Source of the DNA: Candidatus Mycobacterium wuenschmannii
Lineage (GTDB): Bacteria; Actinomycetota; Actinomycetes; Mycobacteriales; Mycobacteriaceae
Direction of reading: 5' to 3'
DNA length: 64,000 bases
NCBI RefSeq assembly: GCF_030252325.1
Contig: NZ_CP126981.1
Span: forward strand, 3,162,001 to 3,226,000
Part shown: positions 1 to 8,334 of the stretch, piece after piece
Layout: each line of letters opens with the position of its first letter
Numbering within the stretch: the first letter of the stretch is position 1
Made by a program: the position numbers and the translations under genes
The notes under the pieces: generated by a model
The model's database searches: none
Told to the model about the DNA's origin: nothing
The model's input: only the letters and a program-made list of their open reading frames with translations

Positions 1-334
1 ACTCGCGGTCGCAGGCCTGGCCGGGGCCAGTGTGCGACACCTGCCCCAGCGCGTCGACGATTTGCGCGACCAGCGCAGCGGTCGTGTCGGCATCGGCGAC
101 GCCGGCCCGCTCGGGCGGGTCAGGGACGTGTGAAATCTTGTCGGCGTAGCGCTCGAGCACGCCCACGTCACCGGTCAACTGCGCCAGCACCGCAACAAGC
201 ACACCCGGGTCGGCCTGCCGCAGGTTGTCCCGCAGTTCGTCGACATTGGTCGGACCCATGGCGTCGAGTATCGAAACCCGAAGCTGCCGGGGACAGAGAC
301 TGTTCCACTCACCGGACACCTCGATCGCCGGCAC
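1..334 (-). CDS. N-terminal part of a flavoprotein (BVMO-type) monooxygenase, cut by the window edge
   Basis: The minus strand reads open from here off the left edge of the window. The protein contains LRDNLRQADPGVLV, VLAQLTGD and HVPDPP. This pattern resembles the N-terminal helical region that precedes the FAD-binding domain in many mycobacterial Baeyer-Villiger-type monooxygenases. The FAD and NADPH motifs lie outside the window, so the call rests on the N-terminus alone. The start is uncertain: GTG at 334, GTG at 319 and ATG at 259 are all in frame. The gene is divergent from the SnoaL-like gene starting at 361, with about 26 bases between them if the GTG at 334 is used, so both promoters must lie in or near this small gap. 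Its neighbours suggest a role in oxidising a steroid-like substrate; that is inference. Confidence 0.55.
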   Translation of the reverse strand, partial: MPAIEVSGEWNSLCPRQLRVSILDAMGPTNVDELRDNLRQADPGVLVAVLAQLTGDVGVLERYADKISHVPDPPERAGVADADTTAALVAQIVDALGQVSHTGPGQACDRE

Positions 335-360
335 GTTCGCACAAGGGTTGACTGACCGAC

Positions 361-840
361 ATGACGAACGACATCACACTGTCGGACCTTCAAGAGTTCA
401 TCGCCGCCTTCTGGTACGCCTACGACGAGGCGCACTTCGAGGAACTCACCGCGAACCTTGCCGAGGACGTGCATTACGTCACGCGAAGCGACAGCGGCGC
501 AAGTCCATTCGAGGAATTGATGTCACCCGAGATGCACGGTCGCGCGGCCGTGATGGAATGGATGACCGAGCACCGCCGGCAGAGCCCTTACCCGCTGCGG
601 CACCACGCCACCAACATTCACCGCACCGGCCGGGACGGCCCGGCCACCACAGCCCGGTTCTACATCCTGGTCAACCAGATCGCCAATTTCGTGCCGTTTG
701 CGGTGTCGAGTGGTGTGGTCGACGTCAGTGTTCGACGCGGGAGCTCAGGTTTGATGTTCACCGACATGGAAGTTGTTCTGGATACTCAGAATTCGGTGCT
801 GTTATCTGAATTCACCGCCGACAGCGCCGCGGGGTCGTGA
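361..840 (+). CDS. SnoaL/NTF2-like small protein
   Basis: This 159-residue protein has the size and pattern of the SnoaL-like (NTF2-fold) family. It has an N-terminal helix with FIAAFWYAYDEAHFEELTA, then a VHYVTR strand, a HGRAAVMEWM helix and a C-terminal beta sheet. The family includes ketosteroid isomerases, dehydratases and cyclases, and the fold alone does not give a reaction. It is the first gene of a translationally coupled run: its TGA at 838-840 overlaps the GTG start of the following SDR gene at 837. The company of an SDR, an esterase, a KshA-like and a KstD-like enzyme makes steroid isomerisation or dehydration a reasonable guess but no more. Confidence 0.7.
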   Translation: MTNDITLSDLQEFIAAFWYAYDEAHFEELTANLAEDVHYVTRSDSGASPFEELMSPEMHGRAAVMEWMTEHRRQSPYPLRHHATNIHRTGRDGPATTARFYILVNQIANFVPFAVSSGVVDVSVRRGSSGLMFTDMEVVLDTQNSVLLSEFTADSAAGS

Positions 841-1667
841 ACGCGCGGGACAATTTTTTGGGCGGCATTGCCGTCGTCACCGGGGCTGGGGCCGGCGTCG
901 GCGCCGGCATCGCGCGGTACGCGAGCGGGCTTGGCATGACGGTGGTGCTGGTCGATATCGATGGTGAGGCAATCGCCTCCGTTCGTGACGAGTTGTCCGC
1001 CGAGGGCGGCGCCGTGCATCTCGCGACCTGCGACGTGCGCGACGCGGACGCGATGCAGGACCTGGCGGAGCGCACTTACCACGAACTCGGCCCGGTGCGT
1101 CTGCTCGTCAACAACGCGGGGATCGAACAGTTTGGCTACCTCTGGGATACGCCGATCGCCAATTGGCAACGCGTGCTGGACATAAACGTCACTGGTGTGT
1201 TCAACGGGGTGCGCGCGTTCTTGCCGAGAATGATGGCCACCCGCGAACACGCTTGGGTGTGGAACCTGTCGTCGGTCGGCGGTGTGGTCGCCATCCCGTT
1301 GCAGGCCCCCTACATCATGAGCAAGCACGCGGTGCTGGCGCTGACCGAGTGTTTGCATCTGGATGTTCAGTCCGCAGGCCACGGCGAGCACATTCACGTC
1401 CAAGCCGTGCTACCCGGGGCCGTGGTATCCGACATCTTCGAGTCGGCCGGCGGAGTCGACGGCGGTGACGTCGCTGCGGCTGACGCACAGCGCACGGCGA
1501 TGCTGTGCGTCAAGGCCGGGGCGATGGATCCGCTCGCTGCGGCCGCGACGCTGTTCGACCAGTCCGCGGCGGGCCAGTTCTACCTCTTGACGCAGGAGTC
1601 GGTGCGCACGGCGATGACTGAGCGCGCCAATACCCTTGCTGTACAACGTCCCCCGAGACTCCGGTGA
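837..1667 (+). CDS. Short-chain dehydrogenase/reductase
   Basis: This is a classical SDR of 276 residues. It has the dinucleotide motif TGAGAGVG near residues 15-22, VLVDID with Asp40 after beta-2 (suggesting NAD rather than NADP), NNAG at 92-95, Ser145/146, and the YxxxK pair Tyr159/Lys163. The family interconverts alcohols and ketones; the substrate here is not shown by sequence. The GTG start overlaps the stop of the SnoaL-like gene, and its own TGA overlaps the GTG of the next hydrolase. The three proteins are therefore probably made together. No KstR operator lies in front of this run. Confidence 0.88.
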   Translation: MNARDNFLGGIAVVTGAGAGVGAGIARYASGLGMTVVLVDIDGEAIASVRDELSAEGGAVHLATCDVRDADAMQDLAERTYHELGPVRLLVNNAGIEQFGYLWDTPIANWQRVLDINVTGVFNGVRAFLPRMMATREHAWVWNLSSVGGVVAIPLQAPYIMSKHAVLALTECLHLDVQSAGHGEHIHVQAVLPGAVVSDIFESAGGVDGGDVAAADAQRTAMLCVKAGAMDPLAAAATLFDQSAAGQFYLLTQESVRTAMTERANTLAVQRPPRLR

Positions 1668-2641
1668 GCATGCCACTGCTGGACGCGGACGCCGCCGCCC
1701 GGGTGGCGTCCTTCGGCAAGATCCCGCCGATGCGCCAGCGCGGGTTGACGTCGATCCGGTCCGCCATCGAGTCGGCGCCATTGCCCGACGGCATGCCTGC
1801 GATGGCAGGCATCGCCGACATCTCGATACCCGGGCCTGACGGCGCACTCGACCTACGGATCTACCGTCCGACAGACGAACCAGCCCAGCCGGGACTGGTC
1901 TACTTCCACGGCGGGGGCCTCGTAATGGGGTCCAACCACTCGTTCGAGCCGCTTGCCCGGGGTTTGGCCTCGGCCTCGGGTGCGACCGTCGTTGCCGTGG
2001 ATTACCGGTTGGCGCCGGAGTTTCCGCCCCCTGCGCAATTCGACGACGCCTTCGCCGCGACGACCTGGGTGTCGCAGAACGCGAGTTCGCTGGACCTGGA
2101 CCTGACACGACTGACGGTCGCCGGGGACAGCGCGGGAGGCGCGCTCGCCGCCGGCGTCGCGCTGGCTGCCCGCGATCGCGGAGGGCCGGCGCTGTGCGCT
2201 CAAGTGTTGCTGTACCCCGGGCTGGATCGCGACATGACCGCTCCGTCAATCGCCGCAATGCCTAACGCGCCCATGCTCGCTCGCGACGATATCGAGTACA
2301 TGCACGGGCTCGTCGACGGCAGCGGCAGCCCTCCGCACGACCCGTATCTGGTTCCGGCGTACGCCGTCGACCTATCGGATCTACCGCCCGCGATCGTGGT
2401 GAGCGCGGAGTGCGATCCGATCCGCGATTGGGGCGAACGTTACGCGACCCGGCTCCGCGATGCCGGTGTGCTGACCACCGTCACCCGTTATCCGGGGATG
2501 TATCACGGGTTCTTGATGCGATCCGATGCGACTGCGCGCGGCAGACTCGCCTTGGCCGACGTCGGCGCGTTGCTGCGGGCACGGTTCACTCACCAATCGG
2601 GTGTCCCGGCCAGCGGACACCCCGGAGCCATCACTCGATGA
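1664..2641 (+). CDS. HSL-type alpha/beta-hydrolase (esterase)
   Basis: This 325-residue protein belongs to the hormone-sensitive-lipase-like esterases. The oxyanion-hole motif HGGG is at residues 82-85, the nucleophile elbow GDSAGG at 154-159 with Ser156, a likely acid Asp251 in SAECDP, and the His281 in YHGF. The family hydrolyses short acyl esters, and with a monooxygenase nearby it could open a lactone or ester product. It starts with GTG in a four-base overlap with the SDR stop. The next gene begins 47 bases downstream. Confidence 0.88.
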   Translation: MSMPLLDADAAARVASFGKIPPMRQRGLTSIRSAIESAPLPDGMPAMAGIADISIPGPDGALDLRIYRPTDEPAQPGLVYFHGGGLVMGSNHSFEPLARGLASASGATVVAVDYRLAPEFPPPAQFDDAFAATTWVSQNASSLDLDLTRLTVAGDSAGGALAAGVALAARDRGGPALCAQVLLYPGLDRDMTAPSIAAMPNAPMLARDDIEYMHGLVDGSGSPPHDPYLVPAYAVDLSDLPPAIVVSAECDPIRDWGERYATRLRDAGVLTTVTRYPGMYHGFLMRSDATARGRLALADVGALLRARFTHQSGVPASGHPGAITR

Positions 2642-2688
2642 GGTTGCGGACAATCACACCAACGCTGAACTGCCAGAGGGAGACTGCG

Positions 2689-3765
2689 ATGCTGACCGAC
2701 GAGCGGAGAATGCAGCTTTCGGATGTGCTCCGGCCGGCCGCGCCCCCGCGCGAGATCGACCAGGTCTACTCCGACGACCAACGTCAACGGCTACTCGAGG
2801 TGGTACACGCGGAGGGGCCCTGGAAGCTGATCATCGCCCAGCACTTCGCGTCGGCCGACGAGTTGATGGCGACGATGAGCGGCGTGTTCCCCGAAGGATT
2901 CGAACCATCGCTGGACATGTTCCTGACGCCCACATTCCGCGGCTACCTGGCCAATTACGGCGCGGTGCTCTACCCGCAATTACACGACTGCTTCTATAAC
3001 GAGCGCTTCCTGCAGATGGCCAAGGACTACTGGAGCGCGGAGTACGCAAAGCCGCAACTGATGCTCTTCAACATCAACGGCCCGTGCGCGAATCGCGACC
3101 CGGGACACCTTGATTCGCCGAGCTTCCGCGGTGTACGTCATGAGAACGCACCGACCTGGCTGACCAGTGTGATGGGCAAGTCTGGGCTGTTCGGGGATTA
3201 TTTGATCAAGATGGCCCAGGTCATCACATGGTTCTCACTGGACGGCGGCAGCGGGTTCACATTCTGGCCGGACGGACCGCTGAAAGCTCCCCAGCGAGTC
3301 CTACCGCCGATCAACAACCGCGGCGTTGTCGTGCAGAACGAGATGATGGTGCACCGAGGTGAGGCCAATGGCCCTCTCGAACAACAGATTCCGCCTCGAC
3401 TCGACTTCGATACGGTGTTTGCTGGCGAACCCGGCGACAACGATCATTGGTTACTGAAGAACGGTAACGACGTGATCGCCCGTCACCACACGGACGAGCT
3501 TCGGTTTCTGGTGCACTGGTCTGCCGAGGTGTTCTCCGACCTCGACGAGTTGAAGAAGAACATGGAGGGTACTGACGATCTGACCGTCGAGAAGGCGATC
3601 GACATCATGGTCGATGACATCCGTTCCAAAGGAACAACACTCGATATCCCTAACGAGCCTCTGCACGATCCGGCCTTTATCGCAGCGCTCAACTCCGCTT
3701 ACGACATCGGCGGTCCGTCGATCTACCCCGAAGAAGCGCCGATCAGCGCGTTCCAACTCGCCTAG
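2689..3765 (+). CDS. Unrecognised 358-residue protein
   Basis: I do not recognise this family. The ATG at 2689 follows a good ribosome site (GAGGGAG, about 5 bases upstream), and codon usage and length support a real gene. The protein is soluble-looking with no signal peptide or membrane span. It has many aromatic and histidine residues, for example WFSLDGGSGFTFWPDG, MMVHRGEANGP and ARHHTDELRFLVHW. Paired His/Asp residues would fit a non-haem iron or cupin-like enzyme, but no diagnostic motif is clear. It ends in a four-base CTAG overlap with the convergent small protein gene at 3762. It is probably the last gene of the operon that starts at 361. Confidence 0.72.
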   Translation: MLTDERRMQLSDVLRPAAPPREIDQVYSDDQRQRLLEVVHAEGPWKLIIAQHFASADELMATMSGVFPEGFEPSLDMFLTPTFRGYLANYGAVLYPQLHDCFYNERFLQMAKDYWSAEYAKPQLMLFNINGPCANRDPGHLDSPSFRGVRHENAPTWLTSVMGKSGLFGDYLIKMAQVITWFSLDGGSGFTFWPDGPLKAPQRVLPPINNRGVVVQNEMMVHRGEANGPLEQQIPPRLDFDTVFAGEPGDNDHWLLKNGNDVIARHHTDELRFLVHWSAEVFSDLDELKKNMEGTDDLTVEKAIDIMVDDIRSKGTTLDIPNEPLHDPAFIAALNSAYDIGGPSIYPEEAPISAFQLA

Positions 3766-4064
3766 GTTGCAACGTCTTCTACTGGTTTGGCTATGTCGTG
3801 GTCGACGACCGCCACTGCACCCCGCCGGACACCATCGACGATTGACTCGTTGAGGGCTCCGCAGGCCAGGAACACCCCGCGTTGTGAAAACGCGGCAGAG
3901 TTCGCTGGCCGACGCTCGAGACACCGTGCCACCGCGTCCGCATTCCACTGCACACTGGTTTGATTCCAACTGCTCTTGCGGACGAGAACCTCGCTCCCGC
4001 AACGCTCGCAGGCAACCGATTCCAGAGGGCAGTCGACAAGCCGATCGTCACCCAAATCGCTCAT
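3762..4064 (-). CDS. Small cysteine-rich protein paired with a KshA-like oxygenase (Rv3527-like)
   Basis: This 100-residue protein starts with an ATG at 4064 that overlaps the stop of the KshA-like gene (ATGA). It contains DCPLESVACERCGSEVLV, then SSWNQTSVQWNADAVARC and a later FLACGALNESI. The same layout of spaced cysteines, the phrase TAVQWNSDA and a terminal acidic-helix pattern occur in the protein encoded directly after kshA at 45935. The two are thus paralogues in the same genetic position. The four to five cysteines suggest zinc or iron-sulphur binding. The paired position suggests a partner or maturation role for the Rieske enzyme; that is inference. Its end overlaps the convergent gene at 3765. 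Confidence 0.75.
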   Translation of the reverse strand: MSDLGDDRLVDCPLESVACERCGSEVLVRKSSWNQTSVQWNADAVARCLERRPANSAAFSQRGVFLACGALNESIVDGVRRGAVAVVDHDIAKPVEDVAT

Positions 4065-5182
4065 CGGGTAGCCATATTCGCCTCGACCACCTTCATCCAT
4101 TCCTCCCGAGGGCTCGTGGTGTCGAGTTCGTGCTCGAACCGGTCGACCATGTCCGGCGTCACGTCGGCAATGTCGACGTAAAACTGCTCGTACCAGCGCC
4201 GCAACTGGTACACCGGTCCGTCCTCTTCACACAGCAGCGGATTGTCGATGCGCGCCTTGCTCTTCCAGATCTCAACGTCCTGCTCGAACCCCATCTTGAC
4301 AAAGTCGCCGAGGGCCACAGCGGTCTGCACAGCCAAGTCCTCGGGCAGGGCAGCCGACTTCTTCACGATGATGCCGTAATGCAGCACAAAGGAATTGGCG
4401 TCGATGGGATAATGACAGTTGATCAACACCGTCTGGTGATCGGCCTCATCGTAATGATAGGTCAGGTCGTCGATCATGAATGATGGCCCGTAATAGGAGG
4501 CCACCGACGTGGTCCCCAGCATGCGGGCACCCTCGCTGTCACCGAGGTCGGGGCGACCCTGGCTGTTCATGTATTGGGTCGCCACATGCCCCTCGAAAAT
4601 GTTCTTGAAGTGGGTGGGCAGCGAGCCGTGGACGTAGAAAAAGTGCGCCATGTCGACAACGTTGTCGACGACCTCCCGGCAGTTGGTGTGGACGGTCGTG
4701 GTGTACCAATGCCAGTCGGTCCACTCCTTGCTGGTCGCACCCTCAATGCGCGGAATTGTCACCGCGGCGGGCGGTGGTTTACCCTCCGGGTCGTTCCACA
4801 CGAACAACATTCCGTCCTGCTGAAGGGTGGTCCAGCGCGCGGTTCGGGCCAACCGGGGTGCCCGCTTGCTGTAGGGCACGCGTTTGCAGCGACCGTCGCC
4901 GCCCCACCGCCAATCGTGGAACGGGCAAGCGATCTCGTCGCCCTTGACCTCGCCCCGGGTGAGATCGCCGCCCATGTGGCGGCAGTAGCCGTCGAGAATG
5001 TTGATCTTGCCGTCGCCGCCGCGGAAGACCACCAGCTTCTTCCCGAAAGCGTTGACGGCGTGCGGTTTACCGTCATCGAAATCCTTGACCAGACCCAGAC
5101 AGTGCCAGCCCCGGGCGAATCGGGACGGCGCCTCTGCGGCGTGAATCTGACGGATCTCCTCGGTATTCGACTGCGACGTCAT
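4061..5182 (-). CDS. KshA-like Rieske oxygenase (second 3-ketosteroid 9-alpha-hydroxylase oxygenase)
   Basis: This 373-residue protein closely resembles the KshA encoded at 44784 over its whole length. The Rieske [2Fe-2S] ligands are Cys67/His69 in CRHMGG and Cys86/His89 in CPFHDW. The mononuclear iron ligands are expected in NVVDMAHFFYVH (His180, His185). KshA family enzymes hydroxylate C9 of 3-ketosteroids with the reductase KshB, which is not in this window. Unlike kshA there is no KstR operator upstream. The gene is divergent from a KstD-like gene, separated by about 100 bases. A different substrate, for example a bile acid or an early CoA-linked steroid, is possible. ATG at 5182 is chosen because the family similarity begins there. 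Confidence 0.87.
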   Translation of the reverse strand: MTSQSNTEEIRQIHAAEAPSRFARGWHCLGLVKDFDDGKPHAVNAFGKKLVVFRGGDGKINILDGYCRHMGGDLTRGEVKGDEIACPFHDWRWGGDGRCKRVPYSKRAPRLARTARWTTLQQDGMLFVWNDPEGKPPPAAVTIPRIEGATSKEWTDWHWYTTTVHTNCREVVDNVVDMAHFFYVHGSLPTHFKNIFEGHVATQYMNSQGRPDLGDSEGARMLGTTSVASYYGPSFMIDDLTYHYDEADHQTVLINCHYPIDANSFVLHYGIIVKKSAALPEDLAVQTAVALGDFVKMGFEQDVEIWKSKARIDNPLLCEEDGPVYQLRRWYEQFYVDIADVTPDMVDRFEHELDTTSPREEWMKVVEANMATR

Positions 5183-5282
5183 GCCCCTGGTTGTACCGCC
5201 GGCGATCGCCGTCCGGCAGCCGATGTCCCGCTGGCAGGGAAAAGCCGTCATAGCGTCCATCCCGCGACCTAGTGTCGTCTGC

Positions 5283-6986
5283 GTGAGTCCAGCGCAGCCC
5301 ACGACGATCCCTGCCGGCCTGCCGGTCGACGACATGACGGTCGACCTCCTGGTGGTGGGTTCCGGGACAGGTATCGCCGCCGCATTGACCGCTCACGAGG
5401 CGGGCTTGTCCGTGTTGATCGTCGAGAAGTCGTCGTATGTCGGCGGATCGACCGCACGTTCGGGTGGAGCTCTCTGGCTGCCGGCCAGCCAGATCCTGGA
5501 CGAGAAGAACGCGGGTGACAGCGCCGGCCGCGCCGCGAACTACCTCCGTGCGGTCGTCGCCGGCAGCGCTCCCGCCGAGCGGTCCGATGGGTACCTGCGC
5601 AACGTCGTCGCCACGGTGGACATGCTGCGGCGGACCACACCGATTCGATTGAGCTGGGCCAAGGACTATTCCGACTACCACCCCGAGCTACCCGGTGGAG
5701 CGCCGAGTGGGCGCACCTGTGAATGCCGGCCGTTGAACTCGTCTGTCCTGGGCAAGCACAGATCGCGGCTACGCCCCGGCGTCATGGAGGTCAAGATCCC
5801 CATGCCGACCACCACGGCCGACTACCGGTGGATGAACCTGATGGCGCGCATGCCAGGAAAGGGCCTACCGACCATTGCCAAGCGGCTCCTGCAAGGGGTC
5901 GGCGGACTTGCGCTTGGCCGGCGCTACGTCGCGGGCGGACAGGCGCTGGCGGCCGGCCTGTTCGCGGGGGTGTTGCGCAGCGACATTCCTATTTGGACCG
6001 ACACCGAACTGAAGCGACTGACCGTCGACGACGGACGGGTCAGCGCCGCAGTGCTCGACCACGCGGGACGCGAGGTCGCGGTGACCGCGCGGTGTGGCAT
6101 CGTGCTTGCCGCCGGCGGCTTCGACCACGACATGGCCATGCGCAGCAAGTTCCAGTCCGAGTCGCTCGGTGAACATTTCAGCCTCGGTGCGGACACCAAC
6201 ACCGGTGACGCGATACACGCCGCCCAAGAGGTCGGCGCTGCAACCGATTTGATGGATCAAGCGTGGTGGTTTCCTGCCGTTGCGCCGCTGCCCGGATCGA
6301 GCCCGTCGGTCATGCTGGCCGAACGTTCCCTACCCGGGTGCTTGATCGTCGACCAGACCGGCACCCGATTTGCCAACGAGGCAATGGATTACATGTCGTT
6401 TGGGCAGCTTGTTCTGGAGCGCGAACGCAGCGGCCGCCCTATCGATTCGATGTGGATCATCTTCGATCAGCAGTACCGCAACAGCTACGTCTTCGCCGGC
6501 GCGCTGTTTCCGCGCATGCCGTTACCGCAATCGTGGTACGCCAACGGAATCGCGTACCAGTCAGACGACCTGGGCAAGCTCGCCGAGCTGATCGGCGTTC
6601 CCACAGCACCGTTCCTGGACACCACGAAACGGTTCGACGAGATCGCCAAGACAGGACACGACACGGAATTCGGCCGCGGGGACAGCGCCTATGACCGCTA
6701 CTACGGCGATCCCACCATAGGTCCGAATCCCAACCTTCGCGCGCTCGACGAAGGCCCGTTCTATGCGGTGAAGATGGTCCTCAGCGACCTCGGCACGTGC
6801 GGCGGACTACGTGCCGACGACCGGGCCCGGGTATTGCGTGAAGACGGCACTGTCATCGACGGTTTGTACGCGATCGGCAACACCGCGGCAAACGCATTCG
6901 GCAACACATACCCGGGTGCGGGCGCGACGATCGCGCAGGGACTCGTCTACGGATACGTCGCGGCCCGGCACGCCGCCGGGTATTGA
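5283..6986 (+). CDS. KstD-like FAD-dependent 3-ketosteroid dehydrogenase (second copy)
   Basis: This 567-residue flavoprotein resembles the KstD at 52699. It has an N-terminal FAD-binding VVGSGTG followed by a VEK strand and GGSTARSGGALWLP. Residues known to matter in KstD enzymes are kept: the tyrosine of DYSDYHPE, the tyrosines of FDQQYRNSY, and the tyrosine plus glycine of NTYPGAGAT. It should introduce a double bond into ring A of a 3-ketosteroid (or act in the 4-ene direction). GTG at 5283 is preferred; ATG at 5334 is the alternative and also leaves an intact FAD motif. It is divergent from the KshA-like gene and abuts the convergent PadR gene. Confidence 0.85.
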   Translation: MSPAQPTTIPAGLPVDDMTVDLLVVGSGTGIAAALTAHEAGLSVLIVEKSSYVGGSTARSGGALWLPASQILDEKNAGDSAGRAANYLRAVVAGSAPAERSDGYLRNVVATVDMLRRTTPIRLSWAKDYSDYHPELPGGAPSGRTCECRPLNSSVLGKHRSRLRPGVMEVKIPMPTTTADYRWMNLMARMPGKGLPTIAKRLLQGVGGLALGRRYVAGGQALAAGLFAGVLRSDIPIWTDTELKRLTVDDGRVSAAVLDHAGREVAVTARCGIVLAAGGFDHDMAMRSKFQSESLGEHFSLGADTNTGDAIHAAQEVGAATDLMDQAWWFPAVAPLPGSSPSVMLAERSLPGCLIVDQTGTRFANEAMDYMSFGQLVLERERSGRPIDSMWIIFDQQYRNSYVFAGALFPRMPLPQSWYANGIAYQSDDLGKLAELIGVPTAPFLDTTKRFDEIAKTGHDTEFGRGDSAYDRYYGDPTIGPNPNLRALDEGPFYAVKMVLSDLGTCGGLRADDRARVLREDGTVIDGLYAIGNTAANAFGNTYPGAGATIAQGLVYGYVAARHAAGY

Positions 6987-7655
6987 TCAGTCCTCGGCGT
7001 CGGCCTTTTTTTCGATCTCGTACCAGAAATCTGGTGTAGGCCAGGCAATTTGGGCCATGCCGCCCTTGTCCAACTGCGGGAAGGCCGCCTCGGCCTCGTC
7101 GAGTTCCTTGATCATCTTCAGGGCGAGCTCTCGCTCGTTCGCGTAGTACCGTTCGGCCCACTGCAGTGCGACCCGGGCGTAGGCCCAAGCGTCGTCGGCT
7201 CCTGCCCACCGCGCATCCTTGGCCGCGTTGCGATGCATCTCGTCGGCGTAGGCCACATGCTGTTGCAACATCTCCCGTAGCCGTGCCGGATTCGTCAAAT
7301 GGCCCAGAGTGATCCGGAGCAGGGGGCCGTGTTTGAGTGCCGGCGGGTCAACCGGCGCCTCACTCGCCCACCTGGTCACAGTATCGAGACCCTGCGTAGT
7401 GATCTTGTAGAGCCGCCGATTACGCGTGGACCCCGGGTTCTCGACGCGGGACGTCACCAGGCCGAGCTTCTCCAATTTCTTGAGCTCGGAATAGATTTGG
7501 CTGTAGGCCGGGCTGCCGTAGAAGAACCGCATGCTCCAGTCGATCCACTTGCGAATGTCGTACCCGGACAGCTCGTGCTCGTAGGACAGCACGCCGAGCA
7601 ACGCATAGCTGGTCGCTGCCAGACTCTGGTTGCCGGTCGGCTTCTCGTCCTCCAC
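6987..7655 (-). CDS. PadR-family transcriptional regulator
   Basis: This 222-residue protein has the PadR winged helix at residues 14-90 (SYALLGVLSYEHELSGYDIRK, then the IYSELKKLEKLGLV helix and a NRRLYKIT wing). It also has the helical C-terminal domain of the longer PadR class (Vir_act_alpha-like) at about 105-200. PadR proteins are usually local repressors that respond to aromatic or hydrophobic ligands. It starts with GTG, and its stop directly abuts the stop of the KstD-like gene. Because this side of the window has no KstR operators, it is the best candidate for controlling the accessory steroid cluster at 1-7000, though its operator was not identified. Confidence 0.9.
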   Translation of the reverse strand: MEDEKPTGNQSLAATSYALLGVLSYEHELSGYDIRKWIDWSMRFFYGSPAYSQIYSELKKLEKLGLVTSRVENPGSTRNRRLYKITTQGLDTVTRWASEAPVDPPALKHGPLLRITLGHLTNPARLREMLQQHVAYADEMHRNAAKDARWAGADDAWAYARVALQWAERYYANERELALKMIKELDEAEAAFPQLDKGGMAQIAWPTPDFWYEIEKKADAED

Positions 7656-7755
7656 CGTGCCAGGCTAACAACCCGCGCGGTGCCACCTGGGTGGCTGACC
7701 ACTGGCCGGGAGACGGTGTTGCCCGGTACGGAGCCCCGCTCGACGATGGTTGATC

Positions 7756-8334
7756 ATGGCTGAATTGGAAGCAATGTCGCGACGACTCGCCGATTCAGTC
7801 CGTCGACTCGTCGACGCGGCGATCCGGACGCAGATCAGCGCCGCAGCGATCGGCGAGATCAGCCAACGAATCGACTGTCTCACCGAAGAATTAAGCGCAT
7901 CGCTGATGCCAGGCTCATTCGGTGTACAGGTCGATGACGGCGGCCGCCTGATGCCGTGGGGCAATGTGATGATCGGTCTGCGCAACGCGGTGGCACCGCC
8001 GCTGGTGGTCGATCATGGGTCTGACGGCTCGGTGTCGAGCGAATTCACACTAGGCGCGGCGTACGAGGGTCCACCCGGGATGGTGCACGGCGGGGTGTGT
8101 GCGATGGTGCTGGATCATGTCCTGGGCGCCACCGCGCACCAGCCGGGACGGCCCGCGGTCACTGGGACCTTACGAGTTCGTTTTTTGCGCGGCACGCCAC
8201 TTGGGCAGTTGCGCACCCACGCTCACGTCGACCGCGTCGAGGGTGTGAAGACCTTCGCCGTGGGACATCTGGCCGACGCCGACGGGATCACTGTCGAGGC
8301 CGAGGGGGTGTTCATCCACCCGCGGCAGGTTTAG
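7756..8334 (+). CDS. Hotdog-fold thioesterase (PaaI/THEM4-like)
   Basis: The protein is about 192 residues long. The hotdog thioesterase signature PPGMVHGGVCAMVLDHVLG lies near residues 110-130, followed by VTGTLRVRFLRGTPLG and a final strand ending IHPRQV. The family hydrolyses acyl-CoA esters, with the HGG loop and an acidic residue on the central helix at the active site. The N-terminal 60 residues form a predicted helical extension. The start is uncertain: ATG at 7756 was chosen, and TTG at 7750 is in frame. It is divergent from PadR and ends in a four-base overlap with the convergent amidohydrolase. Confidence 0.85.
   Translation: MAELEAMSRRLADSVRRLVDAAIRTQISAAAIGEISQRIDCLTEELSASLMPGSFGVQVDDGGRLMPWGNVMIGLRNAVAPPLVVDHGSDGSVSSEFTLGAAYEGPPGMVHGGVCAMVLDHVLGATAHQPGRPAVTGTLRVRFLRGTPLGQLRTHAHVDRVEGVKTFAVGHLADADGITVEAEGVFIHPRQV

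Noticed and set aside
175..809. Overlapping minus- and plus-strand frames over the SnoaL-like gene at the left edge
   Set aside because: They are arginine/proline-rich shadows of the gene at 361-840 and of the monooxygenase N-terminus.
5200..5211. CGGCGATCGCCG, a perfect 12-base palindrome between the KshA-like and KstD-like genes
   Set aside because: Short GC-rich palindromes with GATC are frequent by chance in such DNA. It could be a PadR site, but nothing else supports it.
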